NCBI GenBank assembly: GCA_023419315.1
Contig: JAEZYE010000036.1
Span: 1-64,000 of the forward strand
Reading direction: 5' to 3'
Length of the DNA: 64,000 nucleotides
Origin: Pseudomonadota bacterium
GTDB taxonomy: Bacteria > Pseudomonadota > Gammaproteobacteria > Xanthomonadales > Xanthomonadaceae
The notes under the pieces are model-generated. The model was not told where the DNA came from and did no database searches. It worked only from the letters and a program-made list of their open reading frames with translations. This document shows positions 8,524-16,764 of this stretch, one piece after another (the stretch's first letter is position 1; each line of letters opens with the position of its first letter). Position numbers and translations under genes: made by a program.

Positions 8524-9588
8524 ATGAAACGCCTCTCCAAATCCCTGCTTTCCTGCGCTCTGGCCGGTGGCCTGGCGCTCATGGCCGCAGGCTCCGCCAT
8601 TGCCGGTCCCGGCGCCAACAAGGAAGCCGCCCAGCTCGAAACCATCCAGGCCGTGCTGACCGCACCGCCGATGGTGCCGCCGCCGATCACGCGCAAGACG
8701 CCGGCCAAGGTGGTCGTCGATCTGGAAGTGATCGAAAAAGACATGCAGCTGTCCGATGGCGTCACCTACAACTTCTGGACCTTCGGTGGTTCGGTGCCCG
8801 GCAGCTTCATCCGCGTGCGTGAGGGCGACACGGTCGAATTTCGCCTGCAGAACGCACACAGCTCGCACATGGCGCACAACATCGACCTGCACGCCGTGAG
8901 CGGCCAGGGCGGCGGCGCGGAAGCCACGTTCACCCTGCCGGGCCATGAAACGCAGTTCACGTTCAAGGCGCTGAATCCGGGCCTGTACATCTACCACTGC
9001 GCGATGCCGCCGGTCGGCATGCACATCGCCAACGGCATGTACGGCCTGATCCTGGTCGAGCCGGAAGAAGGCCTGCCGAAGGTCGACAAGGAGTTCTACG
9101 TCGTCCAGGGCGACTTCTACACCGAAGGCAAGCACGGCGAACCAGGCCTGCAACCCTTCAGCCTGGAAAAGGCCATCGACGAACATCCGACCTACGTCGT
9201 CTTCAACGGCGCCGAAGGTTCGATGACGGGTGACAAGGCGCTGACGGCCAAGGCCGGCGAGACCATCCGCATGTTCGTCGGCAACGGCGGCCCGAACCTG
9301 GTGTCGAGCTTCCACGTCATCGGCGAAATCTTCGACAAGGTCTACACCGAAGGCGGCACGAAGTATCAGGAAAACGTGCAGACCACGCTGATTCCGGCGG
9401 GCGGTTCGGCCATCGTCGAGTTCAAGGCGGACGTGCCGGGCAACTTCGTGCTGGTGGATCACAGCATCTTCCGCACCTTCCACAAGGGCTCGCTGGGCAT
9501 CCTGAAAGTCGAGGGCGAAGAGAACCACGCCATCTACAGCCACCAGCAGCACGACAAGGAAATCCCGCAGGAAGCCCCTGCGAAGTAA
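8524..9588 (+). CDS. nirK: Copper-containing nitrite reductase (periplasmic)
   Basis: This reduces nitrite to NO in the periplasm, the committing step of denitrification. The protein is 354 aa with a signal peptide (about 1-27) and two cupredoxin domains. Type 1 copper ligands are H118, C159, H167 and M172. Type 2 ligands are H123, H158 and H313, and the catalytic pair is D121 and H264. All are present, so the enzyme should be active as a homotrimer. AAGGA precedes the ATG; the frame is open further upstream but that part precedes the mapped promoter. It leads an operon with the nirV-like, SCO and azurin genes. No NO reductase is in the window. Confidence 0.97.
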   Translation: MKRLSKSLLSCALAGGLALMAAGSAIAGPGANKEAAQLETIQAVLTAPPMVPPPITRKTPAKVVVDLEVIEKDMQLSDGVTYNFWTFGGSVPGSFIRVREGDTVEFRLQNAHSSHMAHNIDLHAVSGQGGGAEATFTLPGHETQFTFKALNPGLYIYHCAMPPVGMHIANGMYGLILVEPEEGLPKVDKEFYVVQGDFYTEGKHGEPGLQPFSLEKAIDEHPTYVVFNGAEGSMTGDKALTAKAGETIRMFVGNGGPNLVSSFHVIGEIFDKVYTEGGTKYQENVQTTLIPAGGSAIVEFKADVPGNFVLVDHSIFRTFHKGSLGILKVEGEENHAIYSHQQHDKEIPQEAPAK

Positions 9589-9600
9589 GTGAGGCAATCG

Positions 9601-10365
9601 ATGAACCGGTCCCTTCCGCTGCTGATGTCCGCCCTGCTCGCCCTGCCCTCGATGGCGGCCGATAGGGGTTATGTCGAAGTGGAAGGCGGCCGGTTCCGCT
9701 CGAGCGTGAAGTACGAAGAGAGCGTGGACGCGATCGATGTGGCCACGTTCGAGATGATGGCGCGCCCGGTCAGCAATGCCGAGTTCGCCGCATTCGTGAA
9801 GCAGCATCCGCAGTGGCGCCGGGATCGTGTTCCGGCGCTGCTGTCCGGACCGGGTTATCTGTCGAACTGGCAGAGCGCCGACGCACCGGGCGATGCACTG
9901 GAACCGGACGCACCGGCCGTGCAGGTCACCTGGTACGCCGCCGATGCGTATTGCCGCCAGCAAGGCGCGCGGCTGCCGACCTTCCTCGAATGGGAGTACG
10001 CCGCCTCCGCCGACGCCACGCGCCCGGATGCGCGCGGTGATGTGCGCTGGCGCATGCAACAGCTGCAGGACGGCACGCCGCATGCGATCGACGCCGCGCG
10101 CGACGCCGCTCCCAACTTCCACGGCCTGTACCAGATGCACGGTGCCATCTGGGAATGGAGCGAAGATTTCAGTTCGCTCATGGCCGGCACCGATCGTCGT
10201 GGCGACGAAGACGGCGACCGCACCCAGTTCTGCGGTGCGACCGCCCTCGCCTTCAACGATCGCGACCAGTACGCCACCGTGAAGCGCTTTGCGATCCTGT
10301 CCGCGCTGCGCGCGGGCAACACGCTGGGCAACCTCGGATTCCGCTGTGCCAGGAGCCAACCATGA
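9601..10365 (+). CDS. nirV: NirV-like formylglycine-generating-enzyme-fold protein
   Basis: This is a 254-aa exported protein with a signal peptide (about 1-19, ending SMAA). It has an FGE-sulfatase/SUMF1 fold: VEVEGGRFRSS at the start, VTWYAADAYCRQQGARLPTFLEWEYA in the middle, and LGFRCA at the end. NirV proteins with this fold accompany nirK in many denitrifiers, but their exact role is not established. ATG 9601 is preceded by GTGAGG; a GTG at 9589 is in frame but less likely. The stop overlaps the next ATG (ATGA), implying translational coupling with the SCO chaperone. The metal-binding or redox function is inferred from context. Confidence 0.8.
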   Translation: MNRSLPLLMSALLALPSMAADRGYVEVEGGRFRSSVKYEESVDAIDVATFEMMARPVSNAEFAAFVKQHPQWRRDRVPALLSGPGYLSNWQSADAPGDALEPDAPAVQVTWYAADAYCRQQGARLPTFLEWEYAASADATRPDARGDVRWRMQQLQDGTPHAIDAARDAAPNFHGLYQMHGAIWEWSEDFSSLMAGTDRRGDEDGDRTQFCGATALAFNDRDQYATVKRFAILSALRAGNTLGNLGFRCARSQP

Positions 10366-10937
10366 AAGCCCTGTTTCCCTGGATTCTCCTCGCCGCGATG
10401 ATCGCCATCGCGCCCTCACGCGCGCAGGCGCAGTCGCTGCCGGGTGATTCCGTCTACCAGGTCGACATCCACGTCACCGACCAGCAGGGCGCCCGCCATG
10501 CCTGGCGCGACCTGCGCGGCCGTCCGGCCGTGGTGTCGATGTTCTACACGCAGTGCCACATGATGTGTCCCCTGATCCTCGAAAGCGCCAAATCGGTGAG
10601 CAAGCAGTTGTCCGCCGATGAGCGCAAGCGCCTGGACTTCGCGATGCTGAGCCTGGACCCGGCCAACGACACGCCCCAGGCCATGCGCGAGACCGCGCAG
10701 CGCCATCGCACGCCGGACGGCTGGCGCTTCCTCACCCCCGACGCGAATGACGTGCGCGCGATCGCCAGCGTGCTGGATATCCGCTACCGCGCGCGCGCCG
10801 ACGGCAGCATCAACCACACCAGCGCGCTGGTCCTGATTGATGGCGACGGCCGCATCCTTGCACGCACCGAGATCGCCAGCGCCGTGGCGGATCCGGAATT
10901 CGTGGCCGCCGTACGCAAAGCAATCACGGCACCCTGA
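10362..10937 (+). CDS. SCO1/SenC-family copper chaperone
   Basis: The product is a periplasmic thioredoxin-fold protein of 191 aa with a signal peptide (about 1-24). The copper-binding CxxxC is C65-HMM-C69, and the distal conserved His is H152 in NHTSALVLID; all three SCO ligands are therefore present. SCO proteins normally metallate the CuA site of cytochrome oxidase. Here translational coupling to the nirV-like gene, and position between nirK and azurin, suggest delivery of copper to NirK or azurin. No oxidase subunit with a CuA site is in the window. The start is fixed by the ATGA overlap. Confidence 0.9.
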   Translation: MKALFPWILLAAMIAIAPSRAQAQSLPGDSVYQVDIHVTDQQGARHAWRDLRGRPAVVSMFYTQCHMMCPLILESAKSVSKQLSADERKRLDFAMLSLDPANDTPQAMRETAQRHRTPDGWRFLTPDANDVRAIASVLDIRYRARADGSINHTSALVLIDGDGRILARTEIASAVADPEFVAAVRKAITAP

Positions 10938-10985
10938 TATCGTTCCGCTTCCACTTTCCCTGTTCCCACCCTGAAGGAGTACGAC

Positions 10986-11444
10986 ATGAAAATCCTTGCC
11001 ACCTCCCTGCTGGCCCTGGGCTTGATCGCCACCGCCGGCATGGCGCAAGCCGCCAACAACTGCACCATCGCGCTGAAGGGCGACGATGCGATGAAGTTCG
11101 ACCTGAAGACCGCCACCGTTTCCGCCAGCTGCGCGACGATCACCGTCGAGCTGACCCACACCGGCAAGCTGCCGGTCACCGCCATGGGCCACAACGTGGT
11201 GATCACCGCGACCAAGGATCTCGATGCCGTGGGCCGCGACGCGGTCAAGGCCGGTGCAGCCAACAACTACGTGCCGGCCGGTGATGCACGCATCATCGCT
11301 TCGACCAAGCTGATCGGCGGTGGCCAGAAGACGCAGATCACCTTCCCCGGCAAGAAGCTCACCGCCGGTGGCGCCTACAGCTTCTTCTGCAGCTTCCCCG
11401 GCCACTACACGATGATGAAGGGCAGCCTCGTCGTCACCAAGTAA
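10986..11444 (+). CDS. azu: Azurin 1, periplasmic blue copper electron carrier
   Basis: This is a 152-aa precursor with a signal peptide (about 1-22) and the azurin disulfide pair near the N-terminus (C26, C49). The type 1 copper ligands H69 (GHN), C135 and H140 (CSFPGH) and M144 are all present. It likely donates electrons to NirK. AAGGAG lies before ATG. It is the last clear member of the nirK operon, 48 bases after the SCO gene, and is followed by a small HMA-like protein. It is closely similar to azurin 2 at 17372. Confidence 0.95.
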   Translation: MKILATSLLALGLIATAGMAQAANNCTIALKGDDAMKFDLKTATVSASCATITVELTHTGKLPVTAMGHNVVITATKDLDAVGRDAVKAGAANNYVPAGDARIIASTKLIGGGQKTQITFPGKKLTAGGAYSFFCSFPGHYTMMKGSLVVTK

Positions 11445-11529
11445 TCCGTCTCGCCAGCCGCGTCTGCGCCCACTCTCTCCAATACGTCTTTCCGGGCGTG
11501 GACGCGGCCCCTCTGCATCAGGTAATCCG

Positions 11530-11769
11530 ATGGAATTCAACATCCGTCCCGCAAGCGACAATGTCGACGCGGGCATCATCGAAGCGGCATTGCAGATGAT
11601 TGATCCCGCCAGCGTCGTTGATCGTGACCCCGCGACCGGCGCGTTGCGCGTTTCGACCGTCGCGCTTGAAATCGAACTGCGCCAGGTCTTCGCCGAAGCC
11701 GGTCACGCCCTGCCCTTCGACGCCATCGAGCGCGTACCCTCCGTCTGTTGCGGCGGCTGCAGCGGCTGA
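11530..11769 (+). CDS. Small HMA-like protein with C-terminal CCGGC tail (azurin partner 1)
   Basis: This is a 79-aa cytoplasmic protein without signal peptide. Predicted secondary structure (EFNIRP strand, IIEAALQMI helix, two strands, ELRQVFAEAG helix, IERVPS strand) follows the beta-alpha-beta-beta-alpha-beta order of heavy-metal-associated domains. The usual N-terminal GMxCxxC is absent. Cysteines occur instead at the very end (VCCGGCSG). It aligns by eye over most of its length with the protein at 17886, which also follows an azurin. A strong terminator follows at 11791. Copper or other metal handling is inferred from fold, cysteines and neighbours; the family is not one I can name. Confidence 0.7.
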   Translation: MEFNIRPASDNVDAGIIEAALQMIDPASVVDRDPATGALRVSTVALEIELRQVFAEAGHALPFDAIERVPSVCCGGCSG

Positions 11770-11790
11770 ACAGCCCGTCACACCCGCCCG

Positions 11791-11817
11791 AAGCCCGCCT
11801 GCGCGGGCTTTTTTTTT
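11791..11817 (+). terminator. Rho-independent terminator of the nirK-azurin operon
   Basis: A perfect 8-bp stem AAGCCCGC/GCGGGCTT with a four-base loop is followed by eight T residues. It lies 22 bases after the small HMA-like gene and ends the nirK-nirV-SCO-azurin transcript. Confidence 0.92.
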
Positions 11818-11873
11818 CCGGATCGACGAGTGGTTGTCATACAAGCGGCATGTGCAGTGACTATAGTCGGCGC

Positions 11874-12125
11874 ATGGACACCTTGGCCGACATCCGGGTT
11901 GCCTTGAACGCGGCGCGCGATCGCATCGAATGCGGGCTCGTACCTCACGACGCCCAGCAGTTGCTCGATGAGCTGTGGTCGCGCGTCTACGAACCTGCCC
12001 CCGCGGATCTGCAACCCTACGTCTGGTCGCGGCTCGTCGATCTCGCACAGCACGTCAACGGCGTCGGTGCGGTGCATGTCCTGCCGGCCGCGCGACAGCC
12101 TCCGGCCAGTCATTACCGTCCCTGA
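11874..12125 (+). CDS. Hypothetical protein (83 aa)
   Basis: I do not recognise the family. The product begins MDTLADIRVALNAARDRIECG, is soluble and largely helical, and has one Cys. No signal peptide is seen. The start lacks a clear Shine-Dalgarno site; TATAGT at 11862-11867 just before it could be a -10 element of a very short-leader transcript. The gene lies between the operon terminator and the FNR-controlled 48-aa gene on the same strand. Amino acid composition is that of a real protein, but no motif allows a function. Confidence 0.5.
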   Translation: MDTLADIRVALNAARDRIECGLVPHDAQQLLDELWSRVYEPAPADLQPYVWSRLVDLAQHVNGVGAVHVLPAARQPPASHYRP

Positions 12126-12169
12126 TCGCGGCGAAGGTCGCCCCTCGTCCGGGTTCCGGCAAAACCGGA

Positions 12170-12183
12170 TTGATTGAAGTCAA
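12170..12183 (+). promoter_or_regulatory. FNR/ANR box upstream of the 48-aa membrane protein
   Basis: TTGAT-TGAA-GTCAA matches 9 of 10 consensus positions. TACGCT at 12205-12210 is a -10 element at class II distance, giving a start near 12218 and a 20-base leader before ATG 12238. Confidence 0.8.
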
Positions 12184-12237
12184 TGCCGGCTTTCACATAA
12201 TCAATACGCTGTGGTTACCCAACAAGGAGCCACGGCA

Positions 12238-12384
12238 ATGCATCCCATCCTGCGTGAAATCTTTCTCGAACCGGTTGGCTGGCTGGCCATCGGCGGCAGC
12301 ATCGTGATGTTCGCCATCGGAATCGGCACCGGGATCTTCATTCGCCGTCGCATCCGCGAGCAGGAACGCCAGAACAAGGCCTGA
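12238..12384 (+). CDS. 48-aa single-pass membrane protein, FNR-controlled
   Basis: The protein begins MHPILREIFLEPVGW. It has one hydrophobic helix (about residues 14-34, LAIGGSIVMFAIGIGTGIFI) and then a basic-polar tail RRRIREQERQNKA. AAGGAG lies eight bases before ATG. The shape, a short lumenal head, one helix and positively charged cytosolic tail, resembles the DUF3149-type mini-membrane proteins of proteobacteria. It also recalls small subunits of respiratory complexes, but I cannot assign it firmly. The FNR box upstream and location between nirK and hemN point to a job in low-oxygen respiration. Confidence 0.75.
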   Translation: MHPILREIFLEPVGWLAIGGSIVMFAIGIGTGIFIRRRIREQERQNKA

Positions 12385-12395
12385 CGCACCGCTTT

Positions 12396-12450
12396 CCACC
12401 CGTGCGATGCGCTCCGCCCTGGGTCCGGTGGCGCGCATCGCACGCGGTGG
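12396..12450. repeat. Long hairpin between the 48-aa gene and hemN
   Basis: A perfect 12-bp inverted repeat CGTGCGATGCGC (12401-12412)/GCGCATCGCACG (12433-12444) is extended by CCACC/GGTGG with one bulged base; the loop is about 20 nt. There is no T run, so it may act as a rho-assisted terminator, an RNA stability element, or a protein site. Confidence 0.6.
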
Positions 12451-12497
12451 TCCTTGTATGCGTCCGGCTCGTATCGGACGCCGCGCTTCGCACGGAA

Positions 12498-12511
12498 TTG
12501 ATTGAAGTCAA
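12498..12511 (+). promoter_or_regulatory. FNR/ANR box of the hemN promoter
   Basis: TTGAT-TGAA-GTCAA is the same half-site pair as at 12170. The -10 element TAGCCT is at 12534-12539. Class II spacing (-41.5) places the start exactly on the A of the hemN ATG at 12546, suggesting a leaderless transcript. Confidence 0.8.
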
Positions 12512-12545
12512 GGCGATTTGCGGCGCTGCCGCCTAGCCTGAACGC

Positions 12546-13946
12546 ATGGCCGCACTTTCCCCCCTGTTCGACGCCGAACTGCTCCGACGCTACGACACGC
12601 CGGGACCGCGCTATACGTCCTATCCGACCGCGCCGCAGCTTTCCTGCGACTTCCGCGCGCCGCAGCTGCGGCAGATGGCGCAGGCGAGCAACGACGAGGA
12701 CGCCGCCAGGCCGCTGTCGCTGTACGTACACGTGCCGTTCTGCTCCAACCCGTGTTTCCACTGCAGCCACAATCGCCTCATCACGCGTGACGCGTCACGC
12801 AGCGGCCCGTACCTGGACCGCATCGCAAACGAGGTGCGGATGCTCGCGCCGTTGTTCGATGCGCAGCGCCAGGTGCAACAGGTGCACGTCGGCGGTGGAA
12901 CGCCCAATTTTCTCTGGCCCGCGCAGATTGCCAGTCTTCTCGACACCCTGCGCGGGAATTTTTCTTTCGCCCCACCGGAACAGATCGATTGTTCGATCGA
13001 ACTGGATCCGCGCTTCATTTCCCCGGCCGACGTCGCGCAGCTTGCGCAGGCCGGCTTCAACCGTGCCCATCTGGGCGTGCAGGATTTCGATCCCGACGTG
13101 CAGCGCGCGATCAATCGCGAGCAGGACGTCGACGGCACGCTGGCCATCATGGATGCCTGCCGCGAACAGGGCATGCGCTCGGTCACCCTGCAACTGGTCT
13201 ACGGACTGCCGAAACAGACGCTGCAGGGCTTCATGCGCACGCTCGACATCGCCCTGCGCGCACGCCCGGAGCGCCTGACCGTCCACGGCTACACGCATCT
13301 GCCGGCGCTGTTCCGGCCACAGAAGCAGATCCGCCTGGAAGATCTGCCATCGGCGGAACTCAAGCTCGAACTGTTGCGCTGCGCCATCGATCTGATCGGC
13401 GAAGCCGGCTACGTCTACCTCGGCATGGATCACTTCGCCCTGCCCGATGACGACCTTGCGCTCGCCCAGGCGCGCGGCGCGCTGCGTCGCGACTTCATGG
13501 GCTACACCGCGCACGCGGACAGCGACCTGATCGGCTTCGGCGTCAGTGCCTTCAGCCGCATCGGCGCGAGTTTCAGCCAGAACCCGCGCGATCTGCAGGA
13601 CTGGGAGCAGGCGATCGACGCAGGCCACCTGCCGGTATGGCGCGGCATGAAACTCGATGACGATGACCGTCTGCGCGCGGACGTCATCCAGCAGTTGATG
13701 TGCCACGGCCGCATCGTGCCCGCCGCCATCGAACAGGCGCATGGCATCGTGTTCGGCGATTATTTCGCCGACGCGCTCGCGCGCATGCAGCCGCTGATGG
13801 ACGATGGCCTGGTCGAAGCGGGCAGCCAGGCGCTGCGGGTGACGTCGCGCGGCCGCATGCTGCTGCGGGTCGTGGCGATGTGTTTCGACCGCTACCTGCC
13901 GGCGGTTCCCGCGGCCAGCACCAGTCGCTTCTCGCGAACGGCATGA
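12546..13946 (+). CDS. hemN: Oxygen-independent coproporphyrinogen III oxidase
   Basis: This radical SAM enzyme of 466 aa decarboxylates coproporphyrinogen III to protoporphyrinogen IX without oxygen, so haem can be made during nitrite respiration. The cluster motif is C66-SNP-C70-FH-C73, followed by GGGTPNFL (SAM binding). The N-terminal YDTPGPRYTSYPTAP is the HemN hallmark that separates it from HemW. No Shine-Dalgarno site precedes ATG 12546, consistent with leaderless translation. The FNR box explains anaerobic induction. nadB follows after seven bases and is probably co-transcribed. Confidence 0.95.
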   Translation: MAALSPLFDAELLRRYDTPGPRYTSYPTAPQLSCDFRAPQLRQMAQASNDEDAARPLSLYVHVPFCSNPCFHCSHNRLITRDASRSGPYLDRIANEVRMLAPLFDAQRQVQQVHVGGGTPNFLWPAQIASLLDTLRGNFSFAPPEQIDCSIELDPRFISPADVAQLAQAGFNRAHLGVQDFDPDVQRAINREQDVDGTLAIMDACREQGMRSVTLQLVYGLPKQTLQGFMRTLDIALRARPERLTVHGYTHLPALFRPQKQIRLEDLPSAELKLELLRCAIDLIGEAGYVYLGMDHFALPDDDLALAQARGALRRDFMGYTAHADSDLIGFGVSAFSRIGASFSQNPRDLQDWEQAIDAGHLPVWRGMKLDDDDRLRADVIQQLMCHGRIVPAAIEQAHGIVFGDYFADALARMQPLMDDGLVEAGSQALRVTSRGRMLLRVVAMCFDRYLPAVPAASTSRFSRTA

Positions 13947-13953
13947 CAACACC

Positions 13954-15492
13954 ATGGACCTGCTCGATATCGCACGCGATGCCGACCGTTACACCGCTGA
14001 TCGGATGCACACCGTGAGGCGCGATCCCACACCGCCGCTGGTCATCGTCGGATGCGGCATCGCCGGGCTGAGCGCCGCGCTGTCCGCTGCCCCGCGACCG
14101 GTGCGGTTGATCGGGCCGTCACCGCTGGTCACCAGTTCGACGGCGTTGGCGCAGGGCGGGCTGGCCGCTGCACTCGGCACGCACGATACGCCCGCCGCGC
14201 ATGCGCATGACACCGTGCTCGCCGGCGCGTACCACAACGATTACGAAGTCGTCCGCTATCTGGTCGACAACGCGGTGCCGACCATCCGCTGGCTGCAGGC
14301 GCAGGGCGTGCCGTTCGATCTGGAAGGCTCGCGTTTCCTGCTCGGTCGCCAGGGCGGCCACCGGCGTGCGCGCATCCTGCATGCCGGCGGCGACACCAGC
14401 GGCGCGGCGATGATGCTGGCGCTGGTGCGCGCGGTGGAGAACGCGGCGCACATCACCTGGGAGTCCGAGGCGTCCCTGGAAGGCATCCTGCTGCGCAATG
14501 GTCACATCGCCGGCGTGCGCGTGCGCCGCGACGACGACGTGCAGATGCATGACTGCGCCGAATTGATCCTCGCCACCGGCGGCTGCGCCGGCCTGTTCGC
14601 GCACAGCACGAACCCGCGTTCGGCTGACGGCAACGGCATGGCATTGGCGATTGCGGCCGGCGCGCACGTGCGCGACATGGAGTTCATGCAGTTCCATCCC
14701 ACCGCGCTGGCGGTCGACGTGGACGGCGCGCTGCCGCTGATCACCGAGGCGCTGTACGGCGCGGGTGCGCAGCTGGTGGATGACGAAGGCCGTCCGTTGC
14801 AGGACAACCTGTGGCCGCTGACCCACCAGTCACCGCGCGATCAGGTGGCCCGCGCGGTGTGGCGCATCCGCCGCGACGGCGGGCACGCATGGCTGGACGC
14901 CACCCACCTGCACGATGCGTGGCTGATGCGGTTCCCCAACGTCTACGCGCTCTGCCGCAGGCACGGCATCGATCCACTGCGCGAACGCATCCCGGTGATG
15001 CCGGCGGCGCATTTCCACATCGGCGGCGTCGCCACCGATATGGAAGGCCGCACGCGCGTGCACGGTCTGTATGCGATCGGCGAAGTCGCGTGCAACGGCG
15101 TGCACGGTGCGGATCGCCTGTCGAGCAATTCGCTGCTCGAAGGCGCGGTGTTCGGCCGGCATCTTGGCCGACGCCTGGCCGATCACCGCCTGTATCTGCC
15201 CGGCATGGGGCCGGAACGCTGGGCGTTGCGCGGCCAGAGCGCGGGGCCGGAAGCGCTGCAACGGCTGCGCGGCTGGGCCTGGGACGCGCTTGGTCCGGTG
15301 CGCAGCGGCAAGCGCCTGGCCACGCTGCAGGATCGCATCACCGCGGATCCGGCACTGGCCTCGACCTGGCAGGCCGGCATCCTCCAGCGCATGGCGGTCG
15401 CGGCGCTGCAGCGTGAATCCAACCTCGGCACGCATTTCCGCAGCGATGCCCGCGACGTTTCCGCCGCCGCACCGCTGACGCAGGAACGATGA
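13954..15492 (+). CDS. nadB: L-aspartate oxidase
   Basis: A 512-aa FAD enzyme of de novo NAD synthesis, it oxidises L-aspartate to iminoaspartate and can use fumarate instead of oxygen. VIVGCGIAGLSAAL (about residues 30-43) is the FAD dinucleotide fold. FMQFHPTAL and the GADRLSSNSLLEG segment are the conserved active-site and flavin signatures. ATG 13954 is used here; ATG 14005, just before the FAD motif, is an alternative that would remove a 17-residue extension. It is downstream of hemN and overlaps the PLP gene by ATGA. NadA and NadC are not in the window. Confidence 0.9.
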   Translation: MDLLDIARDADRYTADRMHTVRRDPTPPLVIVGCGIAGLSAALSAAPRPVRLIGPSPLVTSSTALAQGGLAAALGTHDTPAAHAHDTVLAGAYHNDYEVVRYLVDNAVPTIRWLQAQGVPFDLEGSRFLLGRQGGHRRARILHAGGDTSGAAMMLALVRAVENAAHITWESEASLEGILLRNGHIAGVRVRRDDDVQMHDCAELILATGGCAGLFAHSTNPRSADGNGMALAIAAGAHVRDMEFMQFHPTALAVDVDGALPLITEALYGAGAQLVDDEGRPLQDNLWPLTHQSPRDQVARAVWRIRRDGGHAWLDATHLHDAWLMRFPNVYALCRRHGIDPLRERIPVMPAAHFHIGGVATDMEGRTRVHGLYAIGEVACNGVHGADRLSSNSLLEGAVFGRHLGRRLADHRLYLPGMGPERWALRGQSAGPEALQRLRGWAWDALGPVRSGKRLATLQDRITADPALASTWQAGILQRMAVAALQRESNLGTHFRSDARDVSAAAPLTQER

Positions 15493-16748
15493 ACACCCCG
15501 ACGGACGATGCCGCGCCGCGCAGCCACGATGCCACCGCGACCTCATCGGCCTATCATCCGGCTTCACCGCCGCGCGACCGCGTGCGCCCCGCCGCAATTC
15601 CAGCGAGTAGTCCCATGCCGTTGACTTTCGATCACGACGCCTCCGCCATCCGCCGCCAATGGGTCGCTTCTGCGATGCGGATGATCGAGGCGGACTTCAA
15701 TCGCTCGGCCGATACGCACCTGGTGCCGCTGTCGCTGGAGGCCTATCCCGGCATCGACCTCTACCTGAAGGACGAGTCCAGCCATCCGACCGGCAGCCTC
15801 AAGCATCGGCTGGCGCGCTCGCTGTTCTTGTATGCGCTCGCCAATGGCTGGTTGCGCGAAGGCATGCCGGTGATCGAAGCATCGAGCGGATCGACCGCGG
15901 TGTCGGAAGCCTATTTCGCGCGATTGCTCGGCCTGCCCTTCATCGCGGTGATGCCGGCTTGGACGTCACCGGACAAGATCGCCGCGATCGAATTCCAGGG
16001 CGGCCGCTGCCATCTGGTCGATGACGCCGCCGCCATCAACGAAGAATCGGCGCGACTGGCGCGCGAACTCGGCGGTCACTTCATGGACCAGTTCACCTAT
16101 GCCGAGCGTGCGACCGACTGGCGCGCGAACAACAACATCGCCGAATCGATCTTCCGGCAGATGGCGCAGGAGCGCTTCCCGGTGCCGGAATGGCTGGTGT
16201 GCAGCGCGGGCACCGGCGGCACCAGCGCCACGCTCGGCCGCTATGTGCGTTACCGGCGGCACGAAACCCGCACGCTCTGCGTGGACCCGGAACATTCGGT
16301 GTTCTTCGATCACTACCGCGGGTGCCTGGAAGGCCAACGCAACGACGCGCTGACCCACGAGTGCGGTTCCATCATCGAAGGCATCGGCCGCCCCCGCGTG
16401 GAAGCCAGCTTCATTCCCGGTTGCGTGGACGCGATGATCAAGGTGCCCGACGCGCTGAGCCTTGCGGCGATGCGCTATGTCAGCCGACGGCTTGCGCGCC
16501 GCGTCGGTGGATCCACCGGCACCAACTTCGTCGGCGTGCTGGCCGCGGCGCAGCGCATGCGCCTGCGCGGGCAGCAGGGTTCGATCGTCACCATCCTGTG
16601 CGACAGCGGCGATCGCTACGCGCACAGCTACTACTCCGATGCGTGGTACCGCGAACGCGGCATGGATGTGGCGCAAAGCGATGCGGTGATCGAAGCGGCG
16701 GTCAACGGCGAGCCACTGCCCGCACTACCCGCCGCGCAACCGCGCTGA
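15489..16748 (+). CDS. PLP-dependent cysteine synthase/desulfhydrase-like protein
   Basis: This is a 419-aa fold-type II PLP enzyme. The Schiff-base Lys is in HPTGSLKHR (about residue 104), followed by SSGSTAVSEAY (substrate loop) and SAGTGGTSATLGRY (phosphate loop). The sequence resembles the Cds1-like cysteine desulfhydrase branch more than CysK. The start overlaps the nadB stop (ATGA) with AGGA just upstream. This gives a 42-residue polar extension; ATG 15615 would give a protein of normal family length. Position after hemN and nadB suggests a link to sulfide or cysteine supply for cluster-containing enzymes, which is inference. Confidence 0.75.
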   Translation: MNTPTDDAAPRSHDATATSSAYHPASPPRDRVRPAAIPASSPMPLTFDHDASAIRRQWVASAMRMIEADFNRSADTHLVPLSLEAYPGIDLYLKDESSHPTGSLKHRLARSLFLYALANGWLREGMPVIEASSGSTAVSEAYFARLLGLPFIAVMPAWTSPDKIAAIEFQGGRCHLVDDAAAINEESARLARELGGHFMDQFTYAERATDWRANNNIAESIFRQMAQERFPVPEWLVCSAGTGGTSATLGRYVRYRRHETRTLCVDPEHSVFFDHYRGCLEGQRNDALTHECGSIIEGIGRPRVEASFIPGCVDAMIKVPDALSLAAMRYVSRRLARRVGGSTGTNFVGVLAAAQRMRLRGQQGSIVTILCDSGDRYAHSYYSDAWYRERGMDVAQSDAVIEAAVNGEPLPALPAAQPR

Positions 16749-16764
16749 TTCCGCGGCCCGCTTT

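Noticed and set aside
8476..10419. Minus-strand open frame of 647 codons opposite nirK and nirV
   Set aside because: All copper ligands of NirK and the FGE-like motifs lie on the plus strand in normal order.
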